A stretch of DNA of 64,000 bases, taken from positions 49,665,001 to 49,729,000 of the forward strand of contig NC_135379.1 in the NCBI RefSeq assembly GCF_049243985.1, written 5' to 3'. Below are positions 46,786-58,600 of the stretch, piece by piece; positions within the stretch are counted from its first letter, which is position 1, and each line of letters begins with the position of its first letter. Made by a program: the position numbers and the translations under genes. Source of the DNA: Paroedura picta (lineage: Eukaryota; Chordata; Lepidosauria; Squamata; Gekkonidae). The notes beneath the pieces were generated by a model. It searched no databases. It had not been told where the DNA came from and was given only the letters and a program-made list of their open reading frames with translations.

Positions 46786-47250
46786 TCAACTATCGAAGGG
46801 CACATTACTACTATATCTTGTGATAATTCTTCCTCTGTTTCTTTCAGCCAAAGGACTTGCTGGTTGATAGCTCAACGGGAACTGCACTAGGAATATAAAA
46901 AATGAGTGGGAAGGATGTAGTCCCTGGGTCAAATCTGCCATGAACTCATTTATGTGTGTGAGATAGGGCCCCACCCTTGGGTCAGGTCTTGGGTCACTGA
47001 GAGCTGGGTCAAGGATAGGCAAGTCCAATGCAGCCTTAACTGAGGATTCTGCTGAAAGACCTTTAATTGGAGGCAAGGTGGAAGTTACAGCCTGGGGCTG
47101 TTGGGGAGAAGGCCAACTCTTCACACTATCTACAGAGTCATCAGAAGAGATGTCTGAGTCCTCAGAGTCACCCGAGGCCTCCCTGTACTGAGAGAAGGTC
47201 TCTAGATGGTCCTCCACCCTGGACTCCTCAGGACCTCTTGGCCATCTCAT
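46786..47250 (-). other. Open frame of 154 codons, origin unknown
   Basis: Acidic Ser/Asp-rich segment (DSEDSDISSDDSVDSVKSW) followed by a Pro-rich and DPRVGPYLTHINEFM region. Composition looks protein-like rather than random, but I do not recognise the family. It may be part of a decayed mobile element. Confidence 0.25.
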
Positions 47251-47490
47251 GAGTCACCCTTCTGCAATCTCTTACCTGGCTCTTGCTTCCACTTACTTCT
47301 CTGGCTTCCTGCTCCTCACTGTTGCCTTCACTTTCCTTGCACTTCAACAAGTAAGTCTGGGCATCGCCCTCTCCCTCTTGACCGTCCTGCAGGCTCCACA
47401 GGGGAGGGTCAAGGGGGATGCCTGGACATACTCCTCCCCGCTGGGATCCTGGCCGTCGGTGCTATCTTTGAACAGGTGAGACATGCTTGC

Positions 47491-47637
47491 TGCTGGGGGG
47501 TAAATGGTAATGACTGGGGAAGGCACTGGCAAACCACCCCGTATTGAGTCTGTCATGAAAACGCTGGAGGGCGTCACCCCAAGGGTCAGACATGACTCAG
47601 TGCTTGCACGGGGGATACCTTTACCTTTACCCTTTAC
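47491..47637 (+). mobile_element. Sauria-type SINE, 3' half only
   Basis: Starts mid-body (tgctggggggtaaatggtaa) and runs through the 'tacctttacctttaccc' tail; the tRNA head is absent. Confidence 0.82.
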
Positions 47638-47782
47638 AACCAGAAGACCTTCATTGGCACATGGGGACAAATGGAGAGAACCAATCCTTCAGATCTCTCA
47701 GGGGCCTATCTTTCAGATAGGTCCTAGGCCACGAAAAGTTTTTAAAGTTATACCCAGCACCCCTGTTAACTGCAGAGTCCGA

Positions 47783-48150
47783 AGATGCTTGGTTTTTATA
47801 CACCACTTTTCTCTACCTGAAGGAATCTCAAAGCAGCTTAAAATCACCTTCTTTTCCTCTCCCCACAACAGACACCCTATGACAGGGGTAGTCAAACTGT
47901 GGCCCTCCAGATGTCCATGGACTACAATACCCATGAGCCCCTCCATGTTTGCTGGCAGGGGCTCATGGGAATTGTAGTCTATGGACATCTGGAGGGCCGC
48001 AGTCTGACTACCCTTGCCCTCTGAGGTAGGTGAGGCTGAGAGAGACTGTGACTTGCCCGAGGTCACCCAGCTGGCTGCATGTGGATGACTGCTGAATCAA
48101 ACTTGGCTCTCCAGATTAGAGGCCGCTGCTTTTAACCTTTACACCCAGTC
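47783..48150 (-). mobile_element. tRNA-derived SINE interrupted by a hAT MITE
   Basis: Tail-side part 47783-47882 and head-side part 48017-48150 ('ctggctgcatgtgga', 'tttaacctttacaccca') flank the MITE at 47883-48016. Confidence 0.78.
47883..48016. mobile_element. hAT MITE family A, complete, nested in a SINE
   Basis: Target duplication CCCTATGA/CCCTCTGA (47875-47882 and 48017-48024), 7 of 8. Confidence 0.88.
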
Positions 48151-48279
48151 AGCTCCTTTCAAGTCCCAAGAAAGCCAGCCAAGCATCCCAGCCGGTCCCT
48201 GGGGCATCAGCAGGCAGCAAGCATCCGGGCCACCCCCGAGGGATCTCACCCTCTGTCTCAGGAGATCCTATTAAGATTC

Positions 48280-48640
48280 TGTGAATAATGAGGGAGCTTG
48301 TTAGCATTCATGTTGCTCACAACTGTGACTCGTTTGCGTGTGAGCTAAAAATAGACCTTAGCAGAGAGATTCCCTGTGGCATTTGTTTTTGCATTAATAT
48401 TATTTTTACAGTTATGCGAGAAAAAGCTTCATTGAGCTATCACGGGGATGACAAGAGAAATTATTCGAATCATTACAATAATGTGCGGGGGATAAAGTGA
48501 CTCCAGAGCTTTGGGAAATCATGTATATTCAGGTGGTAAGGCTGCTAGTGTCCGTCAATCAATTAGTAGGGTTAATGGACTAAACTTTAATGGCGGATTA
48601 TAAACTTTCCCAAATTATTAGAATGAGGAAGGGGTCAACA
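48280..48640. other. Candidate conserved noncoding element
   Basis: AT-rich, non-repetitive and without an open frame or TE match I recognise, containing homeodomain-like TAAT cores (GCATTAATATTATT, AATCATTACAATAATG, TTAATGGCGGATTATAAA). Resemblance to developmental enhancer-type sequence is an impression only. Confidence 0.25.
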
Positions 48641-49650
48641 ACTTTGGGGTTTGGGGGCTTTGCAGAGCCTGGGCTTGTTCTACTTGCATGCCATCTAATT
48701 TGATATATGCCATCATGTGCCAACAATTCCTCTTATGTCCACAGTCTTGGTGGATAAACCTGTTGACCTCTGTGTGATAGAATCAGTCAACAGAAATAGG
48801 ACATAAAAGGCCATAAACCAGTGGGAGGACATTGATCACCCTGGCCAACACACACACAAGCACAGGCACAACCTCAAGGGCAATATACAGTGTGAAAATG
48901 CCCATTAGAACTCATCAAGTAATTAAGCACTACATGTCATCCTGACTTAAAAAGAGACATGGGTTTCCTTACTCATCTTCTAATATCTTCACAAGACCCT
49001 CTTTATAGACATTTTGATGGGCTGCCTTATACCAGATTATAACTTTATACCAGTTATCTGTAAATTATCACTTGTGCTTTTCTCCTTCCTTATTTGTTCA
49101 AGCCTCTGACTTCTTCATTAATTGTACTGGCTATTCGGTTTCTGGCTGGATTCACACCTAACCTTTCGACCCCCTACCTCATGCAGAAAGGATCATTCCC
49201 TTTCTGCCTTCTCTGGCCTGTAATTTCCCCCGTGAAGTAAGATTTCTGATTTGAACCCCATATATCGAAAGAAGTGAGCTGTGACTCACATAGAAATAAG
49301 TAGTTAGTCTTTAAAGTGCCACTGGACTGTTATGTCATTTCTCTTTTTGGGCCAGATTTGAAACGCAGAGATGGCTTTCCCCTTGACACTGAATCCAACA
49401 CTGACTGATAATTTTCTTTTCAGTGTCAACTGTGAACTGATGATATCTTTCCCTCAAAGGAAACAAATTAGTCAGGTCAATTTTGTCCCTAAGTTGTGTA
49501 CCAAAATGCCCCAGTCAGCTGGGAACTCAGATTTCAGAGTTCTTTCATCTCAGGGTTTGTTTGCTTCTGGGAGGTTGGGACAATTGTACCAGTTGTCAAG
49601 CACATATGCTTTCTGTATGTCTGACTGGCATGTGTCCATCAAACAAATGG
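48641..49650. other. No recognised feature before the satellite
   Basis: Intergenic. 49285-49330 has a trace of the 'ttaaagtgccactggac' repeat. Confidence 0.4.
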
Positions 49651-52600
49651 ACAGGTAAATCAAGGTAAACAGGTAAATCAATAGGGATTTTCTTACGTCT
49701 AAGTACCCAGTGTACAGTTCGTTTAGCTTTATATATTGTTCCGGGAGGGCGTTGAATTGGTTTTTCGGAAGTGTTAGACCTGTGGGAGAAAAACGGAAGT
49801 GGCTGGGAAAGGCCATGGGATGTAGAAATATTTTTTTCACATTTTATTTCCTTGTAAAAACAGGTAAATCAATAGGAATTTTCTTACGTCTAAGTACCCA
49901 GTGAACGGTTTGTTTAGCTTTATATATTGTTCCGGGAGGGCGTTGAATTGGTTTTTCGGAAGTGTTAGACCTGTGGGAGAAAAACGGAAGTGGCTGGGAA
50001 AGGCCATGGGATGTAGAAATATTTTTTCACATTTTATTTCCTTGTAAAAACAGGTAAATCAATAGGGATTTTCGTACGGATAAGTACCCAGTGAACGGTT
50101 CGTTTAGCTTTATATATTGCTCCGGGTGGGCGTTGTATTGGTTTTTTGGAAGTGTTAGACCTGTAAGAGAAAAAATTTAAAGGTTGGGAAAGGCCATGGG
50201 ATGTAGAAATATTTTTTTCACATTTTATTTCCTTGTAAAAACACGTAAATCAATAGGGATTTTCTTACGTCTAAGTACCCAGTGAACAGTTCGTTTAGCT
50301 TTATATATTGTTCCGGGAGGGTGTTGTATTGGTTTTTCGGAAGTGTTAGACCTGTGGGAGAAAAACGGAAGTGGCTGGGAAAGCCCATGGGATGTAGAAA
50401 TATTTTTTTCACATTTTATTTCCTTGTAAAAACAGGTAAATCAATAGGGATTTTTTTACGTCTAAGTACCCTGTGAACGGTTCGTTTAGCTTTATATATT
50501 GTTCCGGGTGGGCGTTGTATTGGTTTTTCGGAAGTGTTAGACCTGTAAGAGAAAAATTTAAATTGTTGGGAAAGGCCATGGGATGTAGAAATTTTTTTTC
50601 ACATTTTATTTCCTTGTAAAAACAGGTAAATCAATAGGAATTTTCTTGCGTCTAAGTACCCAATGAACGGTTCGTTTAGCTTTATATATTGTTCCAGGAG
50701 GGCGTTGTATTGGTTTTTCAGAAGTGTTAGACCTGTGGGAGAAAAACGGAAGTGGCTGGGAAAGGCCATGGGATGTAGAAATATTTTTTTCACATTTTAT
50801 TTCCTTGTAAAAACAGGTAAATCAATAGTGATTTTCGTAGGGATAAGTACCCAGTGAACGGTTCGTTTAGCTTTATATATTGTTCCGGGTGGGCGTTGTA
50901 TTGGTTTTTCAGAAGTGTTAGACCTGTAAGAGAAATATTTTAAAGGTTGGGAAAGGCCATGGGATGTAGAAATATTTTTTTCACATTTTATTTCCTTGTA
51001 AATACAGGTAAATCAATAGGGATTTTCTTACGTCTAAGTACCCAGTGAACAGTTCGTTTGGCTTTATATATTGTTCCGGGAGGGTGTTGTATTGGTTTTT
51101 CAGAAGTGTTAGACCTGTGGGAGAAAAACGGAAGTGGCTGGGAAAGGCCATGGGATGTAGAAATATTTTTTCACATTTTATTTCCTTGTAAAAACAGGTA
51201 AATCAATAGGGATTTTCGTACGGATAAGTACCCAGTTAACGGTTCGTTTAGCTTTATATATTGTTCTGGGTGGGCGTTGTATTGGTTTTTTGGAAGTGTT
51301 AGACCTGTAAGAGAAAAATTTAAATTGTTGGGAAAGGCCATGGGATGTAGAAATATTTTTTTCACATTTTATTTCCTTGTAAAATCTGGTAAATCAATAG
51401 TGATTTTCGTACGGATAAGTACCCAGTGAACGGTTCATTTAGCTATATATATTGTTCCGGGTGGGCGTTGTATTGGTTTGTTGGAAGTGTTAGACCTGTA
51501 AGAGAAAAATTTAAATTGTTGGGAAAGGCCATGGGATGTAGAAATATTTTTTTCACATTTTATTTCCTTGTAAAAACAGGTAAATCAATAGTGATTTTCG
51601 TAGGGATAAGTACCCAGTGAACGGTTCGTTTAGCTTTATATATTGTTCCGGGTGGGCGTTGTATTGGTTTTTCAGAAGTGTTAGACCTGTAAGAGAAATA
51701 TTTTTAAGGTTGGGAAAGGCCATTGGATGTAGAAATATTTTTTTTCACATTTTATTTCCTTGTAAATACAGGTAAATCAATAGGGATTTTCTTACGTCTA
51801 AGTACCCAGTGAACAGTTCGTTTGGCTTTATATATTGTTCCGGGAGGGTGTTGTATTGGTTTTTCAGAAGTGTTAGACCTGTGGGAGAAAAACGGAAGTG
51901 GCTGGGAAAGGCCATGGGATGTAGAAATATTTTTTTCACATTTTATTTCCTTGTAAAAACACGTAAATCAATAGGGATTTTCGTACAGATAAGTACCCTG
52001 TGAACGGTTCGATTAGCTTTATATATTGTTCCGGGTGGGCGTTCTATAGGTTTTTCGGAAGTGTTAGACCTGTGGGAAAAAAACGGAAGTGGCTGAGAAA
52101 GGCCATGGGATGTAGAAATATTTTTTTCCCATTTTATTTCCTTGTAAAAACAGGTAAATCAATAGGGATTTTCGTACGGATAAGTACCCAGTGAACGGTT
52201 CGTTTAGCTTTATATATTGTTCCGGGTGGGCGTTGTATTGGTTTTTCGGAAGTGTTAGACCTGTAAGAGAAAAATTTTAAAGGTTGGGAAAGGCCATGGG
52301 ATGTAGAAATATTTTTTTCACATTTTATTTCCTTGTAAAAACACGTAAATCAATAGGGATTTTCTTACGTCTAAGTACCCAGTGAACAGTTCGTTTAGCT
52401 TTATATATTGTTCCGGGAGGGTGTTGTATTGGTTTTTCGGAAGTGTTAGACCTGTGGGAGAAAAACGGAAGTGGCTGGGAAAGCCCATGGGATGTAGAAA
52501 TATTTTTTTCACATTTTATTTCCTTGTAAAAACAGGTAAATCAATAGGGATTTTCTTACGTCTAAGTACCCTGTGAACGGTTCGTTTAGCTTTATATATT

Positions 52601-55600
52601 GTTCCGGGTGGGCGTTGTATTGGTTTTTTGGAAGTGTTAGACCTGTAAGAGAAAAATTTAAATTGTTGGGAAAGGCCATGGGATGTAGAAATATTTTTTT
52701 CACATTTTATTTCCTTGTAAAAACAGGTAAATCAATAGTGATTTTCGTAGGGATAAGTACCCAGTGAACGGTTCGTTTAGCTTTATATATTGTTCCGGGT
52801 GGGCGTTGTATTGGTTTTTCAGAAGTGTTAGACCTGTAAGAGAAATATTTTAAAGGTTGGGAAAGGCCATAGGATGTAGAAATATTTTTTTTCACATTTT
52901 ATTTCCTTGTAAATACAGGTAAATCAATAGGGATTTTCTTACGTCTAAGTACCCAGTGAACAGTTCGTTTGGCTTTATATATTGTTCCGGGAGGGTGTTG
53001 TATTGGTTTTTCAGAAGTGTTAGACCTGTGGGAGAAAAACGGAAGTGGCTGGGAAAGGCCATGGGATGTAGAAATATTTTTTTCACATTTTATTTCCTTG
53101 TAAAAACACGTAAATCAATAGGGATTTTCGTACAGATAAGTACCCTGTGAACGGTTCGATTAGCTTTATATATTGTTCCGGGTGGGCGTTCTATAGGTTT
53201 TTCGGAAGTGTTAGACCTGTGGGAGAAAAACGGAAGTGGCTGAGAAAGGCCATGGGATGTAGAAATATTTTTTCCCCATTTTATTTCCTTGTAAAAACAG
53301 GTAAATCAATAGGGATTTTCGTACGGATAAGTACCCAGTGAACGGTTCGTTTAGCTTTATATATTGTTCCGGGTGGGCGTTGTATTGGTTTTTCGGAAGT
53401 GTTAGACCTGTAAGAGAAAAATTTTAAAGGTTGGGAAAGGCCATGGGATGTAGAAATATTTTTTTCACATTTTATTTCCTTGTAAAAACACGTAAATCAA
53501 TAGGGATTTTCTTACGTCTAAGTACCCAGTGAACAGTTCGTTTAGCTTTATATATTGTTCCGGGAGGGTGTTGTATTGGTTTTTCAGAAGTGTTAGACCT
53601 GTAAGAGAAAGATTTTAAAGGTTGGGAAAGGCCATGGGATGTAGAAATATTTTTTTCACATTTTATTTCCTTGTAAAAACACGTAAATCAATAGGGATTT
53701 TCTTACGTCTAAGTACCCAGTGAACGGTTCGTTTAGCTTTATATATTGTTCTGGGTGGGCGTTGTATTGGTTTTTTGGAAGTGTTAGACCTGTAAGAGAA
53801 AAATTTAAATTGTCGGGAAAGGCCATGGGATGTAGAAATATTTTTTTCACATTTTATTTCCTTGTAAAATCTGGTAAATCAATAGTGATTTTCGTACGGA
53901 TAAGTACCCAGTGAACGGTTGGTTTAGCTTTATATATTGTTCCGGGTGGGCGTTGTATTGGTTTTTTGGAAGTGTTAGACCTGTAAGAGAAAAATTTAAA
54001 TTGTTGGGAAAGGCCATGGGATGTAGAAATATTTTTTTCACATTTTATTTCCTTGTAAAAACAGGTAAATCAATAGGGATTTTCTTACGTCTAAGTACCC
54101 AGTGAACAGTTCGTTTGGCTTTATATATTGTTCCGGGAGGGTGTTGTATTGGTTTTTCAGAAGTGTTAGACCTGTGGGAGAAAAACGGAAGTGGCTGGGA
54201 AAGGCCATGGGATGTAGAAATATTTTTTTCACATTTTATTTCCTTGTAAAAACACGTAAATCAATAGGGATTTTCGTACAGATAAGTACCCTGTGAACGG
54301 TTCGATTAGCTTTATATATTGTTCCGGGTGGGCGTTCTATAGGTTTTTCGGAAGTGTTAGACCTGTGGGAGAAAAACGGAAGTGGCTGAGAAAGGCCATG
54401 GGATGTAGAAATATTTTTTCCCCATTTTATTTCCTTGTAAAAACAGGTAAATCAATAGGGATTTTCGTACGGATAAGTACCCAGTGAACGGTTCGTTTAG
54501 CTTTATATATTGTTCCGGGTGGGCATTGTATTGGTTTTTCGGAAGTGTTAGACCTGTAAGAGAAAGATTTTAAAGGTTGGGAAAGGCCATGGGATGTAGA
54601 AATATTTTTTTCACATTTTATTTCCTTGTAAAAACACGTAAATCAATAGGGATTTTCTTACGTCTAAGTACCCAGTGAACAGTTCGTTTAGCTTTATATA
54701 TTGTTCCGGGAGGGTGTTGTATTGGTTTTTCGGAAGTGTTAGACCTGTGGGAGAAAAACGGAAGTGGCTGGGAAAGCCCATGGGATGTAGAAATATTTTT
54801 TTCACATTTTATTTCCTTGTAAAAACAGGTAAATCAATAGGAATTTTCTTACGTCTAAGTACCCAGTGAACGGTTTGTTTAGCTTTATATATTGTTCCGG
54901 GAGGGCGTTGTATTGGTTTTTCGGAAGTGTGAGACCTGTGGGAGAAAAACGGAAGTGGCTGGGAAAGGCCATGGGATGTAGAAATATTTTTTTCACATTT
55001 TATTTCCTTGTAAAATCTGGTAAATCAATAGTGATTTTCGTACGGATAAGTACCCAGTGAACGGTTCGTTTAGCTTTATATATTGTTCCGGGTGGGCGTT
55101 GCATTGGTTTTTTGGAAGTGTTAGACCTGTAAGAGAAAAATTTAAATTGTTGGGAAAGGCCATGGGATGTAGAAATATATTTTTCACATTTTATTTCCTT
55201 GTAAAAACAGGTAAATCAATAGTGATTTTCGTAGGGATAAGTACCCAGTGAACGGTTCGTTTAGCTTTATATATTGTTCCGGGTGGGCGTTGTATTGGTT
55301 TTTCAGAAGTGTTAGACCTGTAAGAGAAATATTTTAAAGGTTGGGAAAGGCCATGGGATGTAGAAATATTTTTTTCACATTTTATTTCCTTGTAAATACA
55401 GGTAAATCAATAGGGATTTTCTTACGTCTAAGTACCCAGTGTACAGTTCGTTTGGCTTTATATATTGTTCCGGGAGGGTGTTGTATTGGTTTTTCAGAAG
55501 TGTTAGACCTGTGGGAGAAAAACGGAAGTGGCTGGGAAAGGCCATGGGATGTAGAAATATTTTTTTCACATTTTATTTCCTTGTAAAAACACGTAAATCA

Positions 55601-58600
55601 ATAGGGATTTTCGTACGGATAAGTACCCTGTGAACGGTTCGATTAGCTTTATATATTGTTCCGGGTGGGCGTTCTATAGGTTTTTCGGAAGTGTTAGACC
55701 TGTGGGAGAAAAACGGAAGTGGCTGAGAAAGGCCATGGGATGTAGAAATATTTTTTTCCCATTTTATTTCCTTGTAAAAACAGGTAAATCAATAGGGATT
55801 TTCGTACGGATAAGTACCCAGTGAACGGTTCGTTTAGCTTTATATATTGTTCCGGGTGGGCGTTGTATTGGTTTTTCGGAAGTGTTAGACCTGTAAGAGA
55901 AAAATTTTAAAGGTTGGGAAAGGCCATGGGATGTAGAAATATTTTTTTCACATTTTATTTCCTTGTAAAAACACGTAAATCAATAGGGATTTTCTTACGT
56001 CTAAGTACCCAGTGAACAGTTCGTTTAGCTTTATATATTGTTCCGGGAGGGTGTTGTATTGGTTTTTCGGAAGTGTTAGACCTGTGGGAGAAAAACGGAA
56101 GTGGCTGGGAAAGCCCATGGGATGTAGAAATATTTTTTTCACATTTTATTTCCTTGTAAAAACAGGTAAATCAATAGGGATTTTTGTACGGATAAGTACC
56201 CAGTGAACGGTTCGTTTAGGTTTATATATTGTTCCGGGTGGGTGTTGTATTGGTTTTTCGGAAGTGTTAGACCTGTGGGAGAAAAACGGAAGTGGCTGGG
56301 AAAGCCCATGGGATGTAGAAATATTTTTTTCACATTTTATTTCCTTGTAAAAACAGGTAAATCAATAGGGATTTTTGTACGGATAAGTGCCCAGTGAACA
56401 GTTCGTTTAGCTTTATATATTGTTCCGGGAGGGTGTTGTATTGGTTTTTCGGAAGTGTTAGACCTGTGGGAGAAAAACGGAAGTGGCTGGGAAAGCCCAT
56501 GGGATGTAGAAATATTTTTTTCACATTTTATTTCCTTGTAAAAACAGGTAAATCAATAGGGATTTTCTTACGTCTAAGTACCCAGTGAACGGTTTGTTTA
56601 GCTTTATATATTGTTCCGGGAGGGCGTTGTATTGGTTTTTCGGAAGTGTGAGACCTGTGGGAGAAAAACGGAAGTGGCTGGGAAAGGCCATGGGATGTAG
56701 AAATATTTTTTCACATTTTATTTCCTTGTAAAAACAGGTAAATCAATAGGGATTTTCGTACGGATAAGTACCCAGTTAACGGTTCGTTTAGCTTTATATA
56801 TTGTTCTGGGTGGGCGTTGTATTGGTTTTTTGGAAGTGTTAGACCTGTAAGAGAAAAATTTAAATTGTCGGGAAAGGCCATGGGATGTAGAAATATTTTT
56901 TTCACATTTTATTTCCTTGTAAAATCTGGTAAATCAATAGTGATTTTCGTACGGATAAGTACCCAGTGAACGGTTCGTTTAGCTTTATATATTGTTCCGG
57001 GTGGGCGTTGTATTGGTTTTTTGGAAGTGTTAGACCTGTAAGAGAAAAATTTAAATTGTTGGGAAAGGCCATGGGATGTAGAAATATTTTTTTCACATTT
57101 TATTTCCTTGTAAAAACACGTAAATCAATAGGGATTTTCGTACAGATAAGTACCCTGTGAACGGTTCGATTAGCTTTATATATTGTTCCGGGTGGGCGTT
57201 CTATAGGTTTTTCGGAAGTGTTAGACCTGTGGGAGAAAAACGGAAGTGGCTGAGAAAGGCCATGGGATGTATAAATATTTTTTCCCCATTTTATTTCCTT
57301 GTAAAAACAGGTAAATCAATAGGGATTTTCGTACGGATAAGTACCCAGTGAACGGTTCGTTTAGCTTTATATATTGTTCCGGGTGGGCATTGTATTGGTT
57401 TTTCGGAAGTGTTAGACCTGTAAGAGAAAGATTTTAAAGGTTGGGAAAGGCCATGGGATGTAGAAATATTTTTTTCACATTTTATTTCCTTGTAAAAACA
57501 CGTAAATCAATAGGGATTTTCTTACGTCTAAGTACCCAGTGAACGGTTCGTTTAGCTTTATATATTGTTCCGGGAGGGTGTTGTATTGGTTTTTCGGAAG
57601 TGTTAGACCTGTGGGAGAAAAACGGAAGTGGCTGGGAAAGCCCATGGGATGTAGAAATATTTTTTTCACAATTTATTTCCTTGTAAAAACAGGAAAATCA
57701 ATAGGAATTTTCTTACGTCTAAGTACCCAGTGAACGGTTTGTTTAGCTTTATATATTGTTCCGGGAGGGCGTTGTATTGGTTTTTCGGAAGTGTGAGACC
57801 TGTGGGAGAAAAACGGATGTGGCTGGGAAAGGCCATGGGATGTAGAAATATTTTTTTCACATTTTATTTCCTTGTAAAATCTGGTAAATCAATAGTGATT
57901 TTCGTACGGATAAGTACCCAGTGAACGGTTCGTTTAGCTTTATATATTGTTCCGGGTGGGCGTTGCATTGGTTTTTTGGAAGTGTTAGACCTGTAAGAGA
58001 AAAATTTAAATTGTTGGGAAAGGCCATGGGATGTAGAAATATATTTTTCACATTTTATTTCCTTGTAAAAACAGGTAAATCAATAGTGATTTTCGTAGGG
58101 ATAAGTACCCAGTGAACGGTTCGTTTAGCTTTATATATTGTTCCGGGTGGGCGTTGTATTGGTTTTTCAGAAGTGTTAGACCTGTAAGAGAAATATTTTA
58201 AAGGTTGGGAAAGGCCATGGGATGTAGAAATATTTTTTTCACATTTTATTTCCTTGTAAATACAGGTAAATCAATAGGGATTTTCTTACGTCTAAGTACC
58301 CAGTGTACAGTTCGTTTGGCTTTATATATTGTTCCGGGAGGGTGTTGTATTGGTTTTTCAGAAGTGTTAGACCTGTGGGAGAAAAACGGAAGTGGCTGGG
58401 AAAGGCCATGGGATGTAGAAATATTTTTTTCACATTTTATTTCCTTGTAAAAACACGTAAATCAATAGGGATTTTCGTACGGATAAGTACCCTGTGAACG
58501 GTTCGATTAGCTTTATATATTGTTCCGGGTGGGCGTTCTATAGGTTTTTCGGAAGTGTTAGACCTGTGGGAGAAAAACGGAAGTGGCTGAGAAAGGCCAT

